This document shows, piece after piece, positions 29,882-40,800 of a DNA stretch of 64,000 nt (position 1 is its first letter; the number at the start of each line of letters is the position of its first letter). A model generated the notes under the pieces. It saw only the letters and a program-made list of their open reading frames with translations. It was not told the origin of the DNA and searched no databases. Both the position numbers and the translations under genes were made by a program. Origin of the DNA: an uncultured Chloroflexus sp. (lineage in GTDB: Bacteria > Chloroflexota > Chloroflexia > Chloroflexales > Chloroflexaceae); the NCBI RefSeq assembly GCF_937951745.1, contig NZ_CALFBQ010000003.1, positions 1 through 64,000 of the forward strand, in the 5' to 3' direction.

Positions 29882-31420
29882 ATGCTTACCGAAGAACATC
29901 AACCTGATCTCACCGGTGCAATTCAAGCAGTTATCGCTGCGCTACAGCGTCAAGCGCGCAACGACGGCGAATTGCGCCACCATCTGCGTGTGCTTGGCGC
30001 TGCGTTGCTGAGCATTGCCGGCGATAGTGATGATGCCGATACCAATGCGCTGGTAGAAATCATTGTTAATGGCGAGCGCAGCGGATCGTCTGAGTTGCAA
30101 ACGGAAGATGTCGCTGATGGTAGGGCAACGGCTGATGCGAACGTACCGGTGCTGCCGCCGGCAACGGATGATGATCTAAAGCTTTTAGCCGCTCATTTCG
30201 CCGGCCAACTTGATGTAACCGATCAACCGGTTTCTGCATTGCCGAGTACGCCGTCCGATCAAGGCGGAGCGATCCAACTTGCCGAATTGAGCGATTGTTT
30301 TCAAGCCAAAGTTATGCATATTCGACAGTCATTAGGCTCATTAGGCAAGAATCCGCTCGGATCATCACCTTGCACGCAATGGATCGACGCTAAACTCAAG
30401 CAATCGGCTCAATCTCAGCAGGATGATTGGGAAGTACTAGCCGGTTCATGCGAAGTGGCGGCGCTAGTGGCCGATGCCTTGAGCGAGATGGTGAATAACG
30501 CCGCGCTCAAGAAGCACTTACCGGAAGGTTTGTTGCTTGCTGCTGAGGCCCAATCTGCGGTTGCCGCCGCCGTGCAGCGGTTGCACAAGAAGCCTGATCC
30601 AGCCCAAGAGCGTTTCTTTCGGTGGCTGCGGCAACGAACCGAAGCCGAGCAGGTGTATCTGCCGCGCTATATGCGGCGAGGAGACACGGCTGACCCGAAT
30701 CAGTGGCAAGAACGACTGGTACGGGTGCAAGCGTGGCGGGAAACGCTTGAGAGAGAGATCTATCGTCGCCGCCACGAGCGTAAATTGTTCGGCAAACTGC
30801 GCTACCAACTAAGCCAAGTGGATAGTGGGGCGGCTGATCAATGGCCGCGTGCGCTGCAAACCATCAGCGCGCTAATCGATCTTGGTGTGCCGCCGAGCCA
30901 CCGTATGCTGCGCCAGTTGCTGTGGCCGTTCCGTGATCAACTGAATGTTGCCAGCGCCGAAGCGCGGCAGTTGGCATGGGTTGCGCGTGAATTAGCCCGT
31001 GCAGCAACCTCGCCAGTAGATGCTGAACCATTATCTCCCGGCGACCGCGACGAAAAGCTGGTCGAGCAAGTGGCCGATCTGCTGCGCAATACGAGCGTCG
31101 TTTTAATCGGCGGCGATGAACGTCCACTCGTGCGGCAAACAATCGAAGAAGCCTTTGACCTGCGCGAGTTGATCTGGTGCGATACGCGCCCGCATCGTAG
31201 CCATCTCGTTGTTGAGCCATTCATTGCACGCGCAGAAGTGTCGGTGGTGCTCTTGGCAATCCGATGGGCAAGCCACGGCTTAGGCGCAGTGCGAGAGTTC
31301 TGTGAACGCTACAATAAACCGTTGGTGCGGTTGCCGGCTGGCTATAGCATCAATCAGATTGCGCACCACATTTGGGAACAGGCGAGTGAGCGGTTAAGCG
31401 TATTGCCGAAGAGCAGTTAA
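29882..31420 (+). CDS. hypothetical protein with DUF2325-like C-terminus
   Basis: 512 aa; C-terminal VVLIGGDERPLVRQTIEEAF...RAEVSVVLLAIRWASHGLGAVREFCERYNKPLVRLPAGY. Confidence 0.7.
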   Translation: MLTEEHQPDLTGAIQAVIAALQRQARNDGELRHHLRVLGAALLSIAGDSDDADTNALVEIIVNGERSGSSELQTEDVADGRATADANVPVLPPATDDDLKLLAAHFAGQLDVTDQPVSALPSTPSDQGGAIQLAELSDCFQAKVMHIRQSLGSLGKNPLGSSPCTQWIDAKLKQSAQSQQDDWEVLAGSCEVAALVADALSEMVNNAALKKHLPEGLLLAAEAQSAVAAAVQRLHKKPDPAQERFFRWLRQRTEAEQVYLPRYMRRGDTADPNQWQERLVRVQAWRETLEREIYRRRHERKLFGKLRYQLSQVDSGAADQWPRALQTISALIDLGVPPSHRMLRQLLWPFRDQLNVASAEARQLAWVARELARAATSPVDAEPLSPGDRDEKLVEQVADLLRNTSVVLIGGDERPLVRQTIEEAFDLRELIWCDTRPHRSHLVVEPFIARAEVSVVLLAIRWASHGLGAVREFCERYNKPLVRLPAGYSINQIAHHIWEQASERLSVLPKSS

Positions 31421-31800
31421 CCCACCCGTGGCGAGTGCCGCACCCGTCCGGCTAACATCCCTCCCACGGCGCCAAAGGTGCAGCCAATCACTTGCCCTAG
31501 CAACAACAATGGCGGTACAGTGATCCCAACGTTAGCGAGGGCTGCGACGAGAATCCCGACTACTCCCACCAGCAAGCCATGCATCGCATAGGAGTTATCG
31601 GCCAGCCACCCGGCGACAAACCCGCCTACGCCAGTCAAACTAGCGCCGATCAAGATCAGAAGTATATGGATTGGATTGGATAGCGATGGAGCGGTGAACA
31701 CCGCACTTTGCCCGGTGGCCAAGATGACCACCTGCAACAGAATCGTAAACGCGAAATCGGCCATAAAACCAGAAATTACTGCCGTCCAACGAATATTCAC
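31417..31800 (-). CDS. small conserved membrane protein
   Basis: GTG 31800 VNIRWTAVISGFMADFAFT..., glycine-rich TM helices. Confidence 0.6.
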   Translation of the reverse strand: MNIRWTAVISGFMADFAFTILLQVVILATGQSAVFTAPSLSNPIHILLILIGASLTGVGGFVAGWLADNSYAMHGLLVGVVGILVAALANVGITVPPLLLLGQVIGCTFGAVGGMLAGRVRHSPRVG

Positions 31801-31942
31801 GGCTTTCCTTCGAGGATGATAACGCCAAAGCGCGAAAGATTGCCAATGGTACGCGCTTCCATTGGCGAGCATGCCAGCGCCAATATCGTAACACACTCCG
31901 CTTCGCGCCATTGCATTCGCAGGTTGCGTTAGCTTCCTCGCG

Positions 31943-32200
31943 TCAACTTGCCATTCGCCAGACGAAGAGAAAAACGAGCAGTGAGATCTGCAAGGCATGA
32001 GCAACATCATACCGCGCCGCGCTCCAGAATTCCTCTTGGCCCAGCCACCACCAGATCCGGTTGAGACCGGAGCGTACCCGGATATCGCTGTCCCATCGTT
32101 GGAGATGAGAGACGCGAGCTAAGCGTAACAACCGGCGAAGACTATTGGCGAGCGTAACCATCCACGCTCCCGCAACCAGTAGTTGCAGTAGCACCTCCAT
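31943..32200 (-). CDS. hypothetical small membrane protein
   Basis: ~85 aa with N- and C-terminal hydrophobic segments. Confidence 0.5.
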   Translation of the reverse strand: MEVLLQLLVAGAWMVTLANSLRRLLRLARVSHLQRWDSDIRVRSGLNRIWWWLGQEEFWSAARYDVAHALQISLLVFLFVWRMAS

Positions 32201-32379
32201 GCAATACACTCCTTTGATGTGGTGTTGTGGTTTGCGTCAGTGGGCGCCGGCGCTGGCGCGGAGTGATGACAAGATCACTCTTTGTACATAGTATGCACTG
32301 ATTTTGTCCAAAAGCGCAAGGGGGAAGGGCGAAGAATTTCCCGGTTGGGTGGTGAAGGTTATCTTAAGGGGGCAATGTT

Positions 32380-32476
32380 CCCATTGTCATTGCGACGCAG
32401 CGAAGTAATCCCCGCTCACGCGGGAGCGATCCGCTCCGGCATACGTTCCGCTGAAGGGGAGATTGCTGCGGTCGGG
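32380..32476. repeat. MITE/REP-like element CATTGCGACGCAGCGAAGTAATCCCC...GGGGAGATTGCTGCG
   Basis: Imperfect terminal inverted repeats around a hairpin-rich core in an intergenic region. Confidence 0.5.
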
Positions 32477-32551
32477 CACCACCTAGCGCTACTGGGGAGC
32501 GCCGCTCCCTCGCCATGAGATGGGCGGCGGCCCCCGCCCAATAACGCGAAC

Positions 32552-32574
32552 TTGCGGCAGTGAAACTGCCGCAA
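32552..32574. repeat. palindrome TTGCGGCAGT-GAA-ACTGCCGCAA
   Basis: Perfect 10-bp arms; same core as 37-57 and 153-179. Confidence 0.75.
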
Positions 32575-32596
32575 TCCCTATCATCACATCGCTTGG

Positions 32597-32902
32597 CTAG
32601 TCGTCGTCATCTCCGGCGATCCGGCGCATCCGGGCTACAATGGCTGTCGCTCCCACTAAAGCCAGCATCGAACTGCACATGACTAGCATCAGCCACGTCG
32701 CATAACGACCAAGCAGTGCGCTGATCGGCGATTCCTCCAGATCTTGCGCGGTACGTGGTGTGATAGCGTTGGTTGTGATGGTGAGCGTGGGGGTTGGCGT
32801 GGCAGAGGCGCTCACGGCTACACTGGCCGGTGGCGCAGCGAGCGCGATCGTGGCGAGGATGGTTACGAGCAGGACACGGCTCAGGAATGTTCGGTTGTGC
32901 AT
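32597..32902 (-). CDS. hypothetical protein with signal peptide and C-terminal TM
   Basis: MHNRTFLSRVLLVTILATIALA...; C-terminal TM followed by RMRRIAGDDDD. Confidence 0.55.
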   Translation of the reverse strand: MHNRTFLSRVLLVTILATIALAAPPASVAVSASATPTPTLTITTNAITPRTAQDLEESPISALLGRYATWLMLVMCSSMLALVGATAIVARMRRIAGDDDD

Positions 32903-32960
32903 ACAGGCGTCTCCGTGACGGCGGCTCACCCAGCGTTATCATAACAAATCTGCCGTCCGG

Positions 32961-33686
32961 TCACGCAATGGTCGTTTCCCGCTGCCACGCCATCGTCCGG
33001 TTCTTGACCGGCTGGTCGTCGGCGATCTGGCCGTCGCGCACACTGATGATCCGCTCGGCGTGTTGGGCGACGTCGTGTTCGTGCGTCACCAAAATGACAG
33101 TGATGCCCTGCTCGGCATTCAGTCGCTGAAAAATGCCCATAATCTCGGCCCCCGTGCGGCTGTCGAGCGCGCCGGTCGGCTCGTCGGCCATAATAATCCG
33201 CGGCTCGTTGACGAGGGCGCGGGCGATTGCTACCCGCTGCTGTTGCCCGCCCGACAACTCGTTGGGCCGGTGGTGCAGCCGGTCGCCCATCCCGACAGCC
33301 TCTAACGCCATCCGCGCCCGCTCTTGCCGATCGGGCCGGCCCTTCCCGTACAGCATCGGCAACTCGACGTTGCGCAACGCTGTTGTGCGCTGGAGCAGCA
33401 TATATTGCTGGAAGACGAAGCCAATCTTCTCGTTGCGGATGATCGCTAACTCGTCGTCGGTCAGATCGCCGACGTTGACGCCATCGAGCAGGTATTCGCC
33501 TGAAGTGGGCCGGTCGAGACAGCCGATTATGTTCATCAGCGTGCTTTTGCCGCTGCCCGATGGCCCCATGATCGCAACCATCTCGCCTTGGTTGATCGTG
33601 AGCGAGACTCCGCGCAAGGCATGCACTTCGGTTTCACCCATGACGTAGATTTTGGTGATATTGTTCAATTGAATCAGCGGGGTCAT
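32961..33686 (-). CDS. ABC transporter ATP-binding protein (MacB/LolD type)
   Basis: [60 protein letters not shown]. Confidence 0.95.
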   Translation of the reverse strand: MTPLIQLNNITKIYVMGETEVHALRGVSLTINQGEMVAIMGPSGSGKSTLMNIIGCLDRPTSGEYLLDGVNVGDLTDDELAIIRNEKIGFVFQQYMLLQRTTALRNVELPMLYGKGRPDRQERARMALEAVGMGDRLHHRPNELSGGQQQRVAIARALVNEPRIIMADEPTGALDSRTGAEIMGIFQRLNAEQGITVILVTHEHDVAQHAERIISVRDGQIADDQPVKNRTMAWQRETTIA

Positions 33687-33857
33687 AACATTCCTCGCCA
33701 CAATGGTTGATGATGTCTGGCGCGCGGCTGTGCGCGGCTGTCATGATTCGCATTGTACTCGATCTTATCCCTCCCGCGCCTGACATCGCTGTGCCGGAAA
33801 GACTGGTATAATAGTTTCTAATGTGACGGTATTCTAGCGCTAATTGTTGAGGCATCT

Positions 33858-36623
33858 ATGACCGATCCGGCTGCCGCCCGCCCGCTAGAGATGGATAAAG
33901 CCTACGAGCACCGCCTTGTCGAGCAGCGGCTCTACGATTGGTGGGAGCGTAGCGGCCTGTTTGCGCCGCGCGATGACGCGCCCCGCCCTCCGTTTGTCAT
34001 CTCGATCCCGCCGCCTAATGTCACCGGCGAGTTGCATCTCGGCCACGCGATGTTTGTCGCGATCGAAGACTTGCTGATCCGCTGGCGCCGTATGCAGGGG
34101 TATCAGACATTGTGGGTACCCGGTACTGATCATGCCGGCATTGCTACCCAGACGCAGGTTGAGAAGCTGCTCGAGCGCGAGGGAACGTCGCGACAGGCGG
34201 TGGGTCGCGAAGAGTTTTTGCGCCGCACGTGGGAATGGAAAGAGAAGTACGGTGGCGAGATTACGCGCCAGTTGCGCCGGCTCGGTGCGTCGTGCGACTG
34301 GTCGCGCGAGCGGTTTACCCTCGATCCCGGTTTGTCGCGCGCGGTGCATACTGCGTTTAAGCGCCTCTACGATGATGGCCTGATCTATCGTGGCACTTAT
34401 CTCGTCAATTGGTCGCCCAAGCTGCAAACCGCCGTTAGCGATCTTGAAGTCGAGTACGAAGAGCGTAATGTCTCGATCTGGTACGTGCGCTACCCGATCC
34501 GCACTGCCGAATGGGTCGGCCCCGCAGCGCCGTGGGGGTCAGGCCAGTGGGCTGCCGGCGCGACTGAGTTTATTACCGTCGCTACTACGCGCCCGGAGAC
34601 AATTTTGGGTGATACAGCGGTGGCCGTCGCTCCCGGCGATGCGCGTTATGCCCATCTGGTCGGCAAAGAGGCGATCTTACCGGCGCTGGCTCGCCCCATC
34701 CCGATTATCACCGACGAGTATGTCGATCCAGAGTTTGGCTCCGGCGCGGTCAAGATTACCCCCGGCCACGACAAGAATGACTACGAAGTCGGCAAGCGCC
34801 ACCACTTGCCGATGATTAATATTATGAATCCCGATGCGACCATCAACGAGGCGGGCGGCCCCTATGCCGGGTTAGATCGCTTCGAGTGTCGCAAGGCAAT
34901 ACTGGCCGATCTCGAACGCGAAGGCTTGCTGGTCAAGACCGAACCGCACAAGATGAATGTCGGCATTAGCCAGCGCGGCGGCGAGGTGATCGAGCCGCTC
35001 CTCTCCGAGCAGTGGTTTGTTCGCACCAAGCCGCTCGCCGAGCTGGCGATCGCCGCCGTGCGCGATGGCAAGGTGCAGATCGTGCCCGAACGGTTCGAGA
35101 AGGTCTATTTCCACTGGCTGGAAAACATCGAAGATTGGTGCATCTCGCGCCAACTTTGGTGGGGGCATCGCATTCCGGTCTGGTATATGCCCGATGGCTC
35201 GATCGTCGTGCCCGGCCCCGACGAGCCGCCGCCTGCTGAGGGCGTGCAAGACCCCGATGTGCTCGATACGTGGTTCAGTTCCGGTCTGTGGCCCTTCAGC
35301 ACGCTCGGCTGGCCCGACGACACCGAAGACTACCGCCGCTTCTACCCTACCAGTGTCATGGAGACAGGGTACGATATCCTGTTCTTCTGGGTGGCGCGTA
35401 TGATGATGATGGGGTGCTACCTCACTGGTCAGCCACCTTTCCACACCGTCTACCTGCACGGGTTAGTGCGCGACGAGCATGGTCGCAAAATGTCAAAGTC
35501 GTTCGGCAATGTGGTCAATCCGCTGGAGGTGATCCAGCAACACGGCGCTGATGCGCTCCGCTACACGTTGGTGACGAGTGGCACTCCCGGCCAAGATGTC
35601 AACCTCAACCCGCAGCGGATCGAGGCGGCGCGCAATTTTGCCAATAAGATTTGGAATATCACTCGCTTTGTGATCGGCAAACTCGGTGATCTGCCGCGCA
35701 ACGAGAGCGTGAAGGTAACGCCGGAGGAGCTGCACGCTGCAGATTTCACCCTCGCTGACCGTTGGATCCTCTCGCGCTACGCTCATCTGGTGGCAGAGGT
35801 GGATCGGTTGATGGAAGGCTACAACTTCGGCGAAGCGGGCCGCCAGATCCACGATTTCCTCTGGGGCGAGTTTGCCGACTGGTATGTCGAGATTGCCAAG
35901 GTGCAGCTCGAAGGCGATGTGCAGCGAGCACAGCTTACCCGCCGCGTGCTCTTCACCGTGCTCGATGGCAGCTTGCGCTTACTCCACCCCTTTATGCCCT
36001 TCGTCACCGAAGAGGTGTGGCAGTACTTGACCGAGGCCTACCAGCGCCCCGATCCCGGCCCCGATACAGCGTACTCCGAGCTTGGCCTGCGCACGCTCAG
36101 CTACGCGCCGTATCCGATGCCGGTGGCAGGTATGAGTGATGAGGCGGTCGAAGCCGATTGGGCACTGGTGCAAGAGCTGATCGTCGCGATCCGCAACGTG
36201 CGCAGCGAGTACAAAGTCGAGCCGGCGAAGTGGGTGGCGGCTACAGTGGTGGCCGGTGAGCGGGCCGATCTCTTGCGCGGGCAAGCGCCGCTGATCAGCC
36301 GGTTGGCCCGCGTGGCAATGGACGATTTGACGATTGTTGCCACGCTTGGCGAGCGTCCGCGGCAGGCGGCCTCAATCGTGATCGGTGCGGTGGAGTGTTT
36401 CCTTCCGCTGGCTGGTCTGATCGATCTAGCCGCCGAACGCACCCGTCTGCAAAAAGAGCTGGCCCAAGCCGAGGCCGATGTCGAGCGGCGTGCTTCTCGT
36501 CTCAATAACGAGAGCTTTGTTAGCAAAGCGCCGGCTCACGTCGTGCAACGTGAACGCGAAGCACTGGCGGCTGCTGAGGCTGCGTTGGCCCGCTTGCGCG
36601 CGCGCATTGCTGAGTTGGAGTGA
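33858..36623 (+). CDS. valS: valyl-tRNA synthetase
   Basis: PPPNVTGELHLGHA, GTDHAGIATQ, GRKMSKSFGNVVNPLEV, C-terminal coiled coil. Confidence 0.98.
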   Translation: MTDPAAARPLEMDKAYEHRLVEQRLYDWWERSGLFAPRDDAPRPPFVISIPPPNVTGELHLGHAMFVAIEDLLIRWRRMQGYQTLWVPGTDHAGIATQTQVEKLLEREGTSRQAVGREEFLRRTWEWKEKYGGEITRQLRRLGASCDWSRERFTLDPGLSRAVHTAFKRLYDDGLIYRGTYLVNWSPKLQTAVSDLEVEYEERNVSIWYVRYPIRTAEWVGPAAPWGSGQWAAGATEFITVATTRPETILGDTAVAVAPGDARYAHLVGKEAILPALARPIPIITDEYVDPEFGSGAVKITPGHDKNDYEVGKRHHLPMINIMNPDATINEAGGPYAGLDRFECRKAILADLEREGLLVKTEPHKMNVGISQRGGEVIEPLLSEQWFVRTKPLAELAIAAVRDGKVQIVPERFEKVYFHWLENIEDWCISRQLWWGHRIPVWYMPDGSIVVPGPDEPPPAEGVQDPDVLDTWFSSGLWPFSTLGWPDDTEDYRRFYPTSVMETGYDILFFWVARMMMMGCYLTGQPPFHTVYLHGLVRDEHGRKMSKSFGNVVNPLEVIQQHGADALRYTLVTSGTPGQDVNLNPQRIEAARNFANKIWNITRFVIGKLGDLPRNESVKVTPEELHAADFTLADRWILSRYAHLVAEVDRLMEGYNFGEAGRQIHDFLWGEFADWYVEIAKVQLEGDVQRAQLTRRVLFTVLDGSLRLLHPFMPFVTEEVWQYLTEAYQRPDPGPDTAYSELGLRTLSYAPYPMPVAGMSDEAVEADWALVQELIVAIRNVRSEYKVEPAKWVAATVVAGERADLLRGQAPLISRLARVAMDDLTIVATLGERPRQAASIVIGAVECFLPLAGLIDLAAERTRLQKELAQAEADVERRASRLNNESFVSKAPAHVVQREREALAAAEAALARLRARIAELE

Positions 36624-36762
36624 TACACAGTGTGTTCCCCCTCCCTCCGCATACGGGGTGGCGGGCAGAACATCTAACCCAGTACACTCATTTGTTGCTG
36701 TAAAGGGAGCTGGCCCTTCAGGGCCGAGTTCCGGTGACGAAACCCGCTGCGCCGACTGATGC

Positions 36763-36818
36763 CCCTCACCCCCAGCCACTACTCTCGCGCTAGTGGGAGC
36801 GGTGGCTGGGGGTGAGGG
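36763..36818. repeat. 17-bp perfect inverted repeat CCCTCACCCCCAGCCAC / GTGGCTGGGGGTGAGGG
   Basis: Arms 36763-36779 and 36802-36818, downstream of valS. Confidence 0.8.
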
Positions 36819-37047
36819 CGAATCGGATCATCGCAAAGCTATCAACTACGCTTGCGCTCATGCGTTCTATCCGTCCTTGAACCGTGAATGGGGAGAGGGC
36901 TGTGTCCAGCGCTAGATTCAAGCAACAGCGGATGATGGTCATATCCATCATCCGCTGTGGTGTCTCTGCCTATTATTGAGCTGATCGCTCGGTGAATTTT
37001 TCTTCACAAAACGCGGCAATGCCCCGTTTTCCCGCTAAGTCGTGGCA

Positions 37048-37884
37048 TTACAAATACTCGCGCTGATTAACCCGCCGCCGCCACTCCTCCTTGATCTCAA
37101 TCGCCGTTCCCTGCGAGACCAAGAAATCGAGCAACAACCGGCCAAAGGTATTAGCCTGTTCGAGGAAGGGGAAGTGGCTGGCTTTCGGCAGCACCAACAA
37201 CTGGATCGGGCGTTCAGCCAGTTCGTTAAGGAAGGCAGCGTGAACCGGATTGACGATCGGGTCTTTGCCGCCGTATACCGCCAGCAACGGTGTTTGCAAC
37301 GAAATAATATGCGGACGCAGGTCGGTCTCTAAGAGCGATTCATGCACCTGATTGAGTACCTTTTCACTCAAGCTCGCTGTGTCTTCCTCAATCTCGTGCT
37401 GAATTTCAGCATCAGCCACCTGCAACGAACGTACCATCCGCACCCAGCCATTCTGCGTCGTGTTCATTCCTAACAAGCGTGACAGTGTGCCCGGCTTGAT
37501 GTGCTGCGCCAGTATCTGACCGTGCAGCGGCGTTGCCACCGTCAGCAGCCGGTTAATCCGTTCGGGGTATTGATGGGCCGCGAGGATTGCCACCATCCCC
37601 CCCATACCGTGCCCGACCAAGGTGGCGCGGGCGATGCCGAGGCGATTCATAAACTGCAGCAGCATCTCGACATAGGTGTTGACGGTAAATTGATCGCCGC
37701 GGCGGTCGCTCTCGCCAAAGCCCCAGAAGTCGAAAGCGTAGGCGCGATTCCGCTCAGAGGCGATATCCATAATCGGCACCCAATAGCGCCACGATCCCAT
37801 CCAGCTATGCAGGAAGATGATCGGCTGGCCACGGCCAAAGACTTCATAATGGGCGAGGCGGTTATCGAGGTGGATGACGCTCAT
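37048..37884 (-). CDS. alpha/beta hydrolase
   Basis: PIIFLHSWMGSWRYW, LVGHGMGGMVAILAAHQYPE, C-terminal ASHFPFLEQ. Confidence 0.9.
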   Translation of the reverse strand: MSVIHLDNRLAHYEVFGRGQPIIFLHSWMGSWRYWVPIMDIASERNRAYAFDFWGFGESDRRGDQFTVNTYVEMLLQFMNRLGIARATLVGHGMGGMVAILAAHQYPERINRLLTVATPLHGQILAQHIKPGTLSRLLGMNTTQNGWVRMVRSLQVADAEIQHEIEEDTASLSEKVLNQVHESLLETDLRPHIISLQTPLLAVYGGKDPIVNPVHAAFLNELAERPIQLLVLPKASHFPFLEQANTFGRLLLDFLVSQGTAIEIKEEWRRRVNQREYL

Positions 37885-40800
37885 AGTTCCACCTCCTCGG
37901 TATGAGTGCCGTTGGACGCCTGTTGCAGCGGGATCGCGAACGAGAAGGTGCTACCCTTGCCCAGCTCGCTGGTCACCCAGATCTCGCCGCCGTGCATCTC
38001 AACCAATTGCTTCGCGATGCTCAACCCTAATCCGGTACCGCCGGCGACATCACGTAGCGGGTTATCGGCACGGTAGAAGGGACGGAATAGTTTCTTTAGT
38101 TGTTCAGGTGACATACCAACGCCGGTATCTTCCACCTCGATCTGCATCATATTGGCCCGGTTTACGAAGGCGCGCACCGTAATCGAGCCACCCTCATAGG
38201 TGTATTTCACTGCGTTTGAGAAGAGGTTGAAGATAATCTGGCTCACCCGCTTCTGATCGGCTATCACGTATGGCAGGGCGGGTGAGGCGTCAATTCGTAC
38301 CGTCATTCCCTTGCGCTCATACTCGAGTCGCAACGATTGCACCACTTCCTCAATAACAATTGGGATATCAACCTGCGTAAAGGTCAACTTCTTCTTGGAG
38401 TCGGGCCGCGAGAACTCTAGAATATCTTCGATCAGGGCGCGTAACCGGTTGGTATTGTTCTTGATGATGTTCAAGTAATTGAGCTGATCGGGCGTCAGGT
38501 TGAGGCTGGCCGTCAGCAACAGCACATCGATATAGCCCTTGATCGCCGTGAGCGGTGTGCGCAGCTCGTGGCTAACGTCGGAAATAAACTGGCGCTTCTC
38601 TTTATCAGCCTCGATTTCGCGCGTAATATCTCGCAACACTGCCACTTCGCCATAATGCTGGCCATCAGGGCTGCGCACCGGCGCGATATTGATCGCGATC
38701 ACCTGCGTGGGATCGGTCAAATCAACTGATGTGCTAAAGATGCTTTGCGTCTCTCGCATCCGGCGCAAGCCATGCAGAATGCCGTTGTAGATTGCTTGGC
38801 CGCGCCGCCGGCTCGCTTCATCTTCGCCGATCTCGGCCAAGCGAGACAGTGGTTGGCCGAGTACTTGGTCGGCAACCATCTCCAACACCTGTTCAGCCGC
38901 CGGATTGAAGAGCGTAATCTGCTGCTGCGGATCGAGCACAATGACGCCTTCAGTCATCGAGCGGAACACCGCCGCGCTCTTTGACGACTCTTCGCGCTGC
39001 TCTTCGAGCAGCACCGCGTTGCGGAGCGCCAGATCGTTAATAAAGCCGTAAAGCTGCGCATTATTGACTGCCGAGGCTACGACGCTAGCGATCGTGCCTA
39101 GCAAATTCATTTGCGAGTCGCCGAAGTAGTTCCGTTGCGGGCTTGACAGAATCAGTACACCGATCGCGGTATCGCTCGTCTGCAACGGCACGCCGGCCAC
39201 CGAGCGCACATCATCGGCGCGACCGAGTTCTTTCAGCCAGCGCGGATCGCGATCGACATCGGGGATATTGACTGGCTCGAGATGGTGTATGATCCAGCCA
39301 GCCAACCCCTCAGTTCCATCTGAGAAGCGCAGCGGTATATTCGCCCCCTCGACGTGGCCGCGACCGTAGAGAACGGCACGGCATATCAGCGCATCAGTGG
39401 CAGGATCGCGCAGTATCAACGAGCCGCGTTCTACCCCAAGATTTTCGGAGATAAGCTCAAGCGCGCGCTGAATGATCAAGTTCAAATCAAGCTGAGTTGT
39501 CAATTCCAGCGTGATCCGGTTAACCGCTTCAAGCCGCTCTTTCTCCTCTGATAACAAGCGAGTGGCCTGCTCAAGCTCAGCGGTGCGTTCGCGCACCCGT
39601 GCATCCAGATCGGCAGCCAGATTGCTAATCTGATCGAACAGGCGCGCATTCTGGATCGCTTGGCTCGCTTGGCTGGCAATGGTAAATGTGACCGCCAGCG
39701 CCTCTTCATCATAGGCGTCTGGTTCTTTGAGGCTGATGGTCAGGATGCCGACCAACTCATTGTCAACCAGCAGCGGCGCACCGATCCATGAACCATCGCT
39801 CCACCCAAGCCGGCGAAGGTCGTCAAAGCGCGGGTCGCTTTGCGTGTCGGCGATCAGTATCGGTTGGTGTTCGATCGCCATAGTCTGGAAGAGGCTACTC
39901 GCTTCGAGGGCAATGCTGCTCTGAAGGGGTATCGTTGGCCCAAAGCCATACGCCTCGACAACGCGGAGATCACCGTAGCCCTCATCGCGCAGCAGCATGG
40001 CGGCGCTATCATACCGCACAATCCGCTGCAGTTGGCTGAGCACCAACGTCTGAATTTCGCGCAGCGCCAAGGTAGACGTGAAGGACTGCGCCACTTCGCG
40101 CAGCATATCGGCTTGGCGACGCCGTTTTTGCTCAATTGCAAAGAGCTGCGCGCTCTTGAGCGCCTGCGCCGCTTGATTGGCCAAAATCGACAGCAGCGAG
40201 ATCTGGTGCGGTCTCCACTCGTGCGGGGTGCGCATACCAACCCAGATCGCTGCCAGCCGTTCTTCGCTAGAACCAACGGCAATACCAAGCGCACTCCGCA
40301 CACCGAGTTTCACTGCATGGTGCTGGCCATCCTCAATCTCGCTCAGATCGCTAATCGCAATCGGCTGGTCGCGCTGTAACAGCTCGGTCGTCAGACCGCC
40401 ACGGCGGAAATCAACGTTGATGTCTTCGCGAAACTCATACCCATCGATCAAGACTTGCCGTTCGATATTTCCCCGCCGGTCGAACCGGAGCACGGCGCCC
40501 AGTTCAGCCCGCAGTAGACGCACGGCTGCATCGGCAATGAGCATCTGGATGGTGTCTGTATCAAGGGTGCCAGACAGATTCTGTGACACCTCGAACAGGG
40601 TGCTCATCTCGCTCGCGTTTTGGCGCGTTTCGCTAAACAGCCGGGCATTGTTGAGGGCTACCGCTGCTTGATTGGTGACGGTGGTGACAAAGCGCAGATC
40701 GTTCTCATCGAAGGCGTGTTGAGCGTAGCTCTGAATGTTGATCACGCCTAACACTTGGTCACCATAGATGATGGGCACAACCAAATACGACTCTTCAATC

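Noticed and set aside
33133-33648. 171-aa ORF opposite the ABC ATPase
   Set aside because: Antisense shadow of a strongly conserved gene
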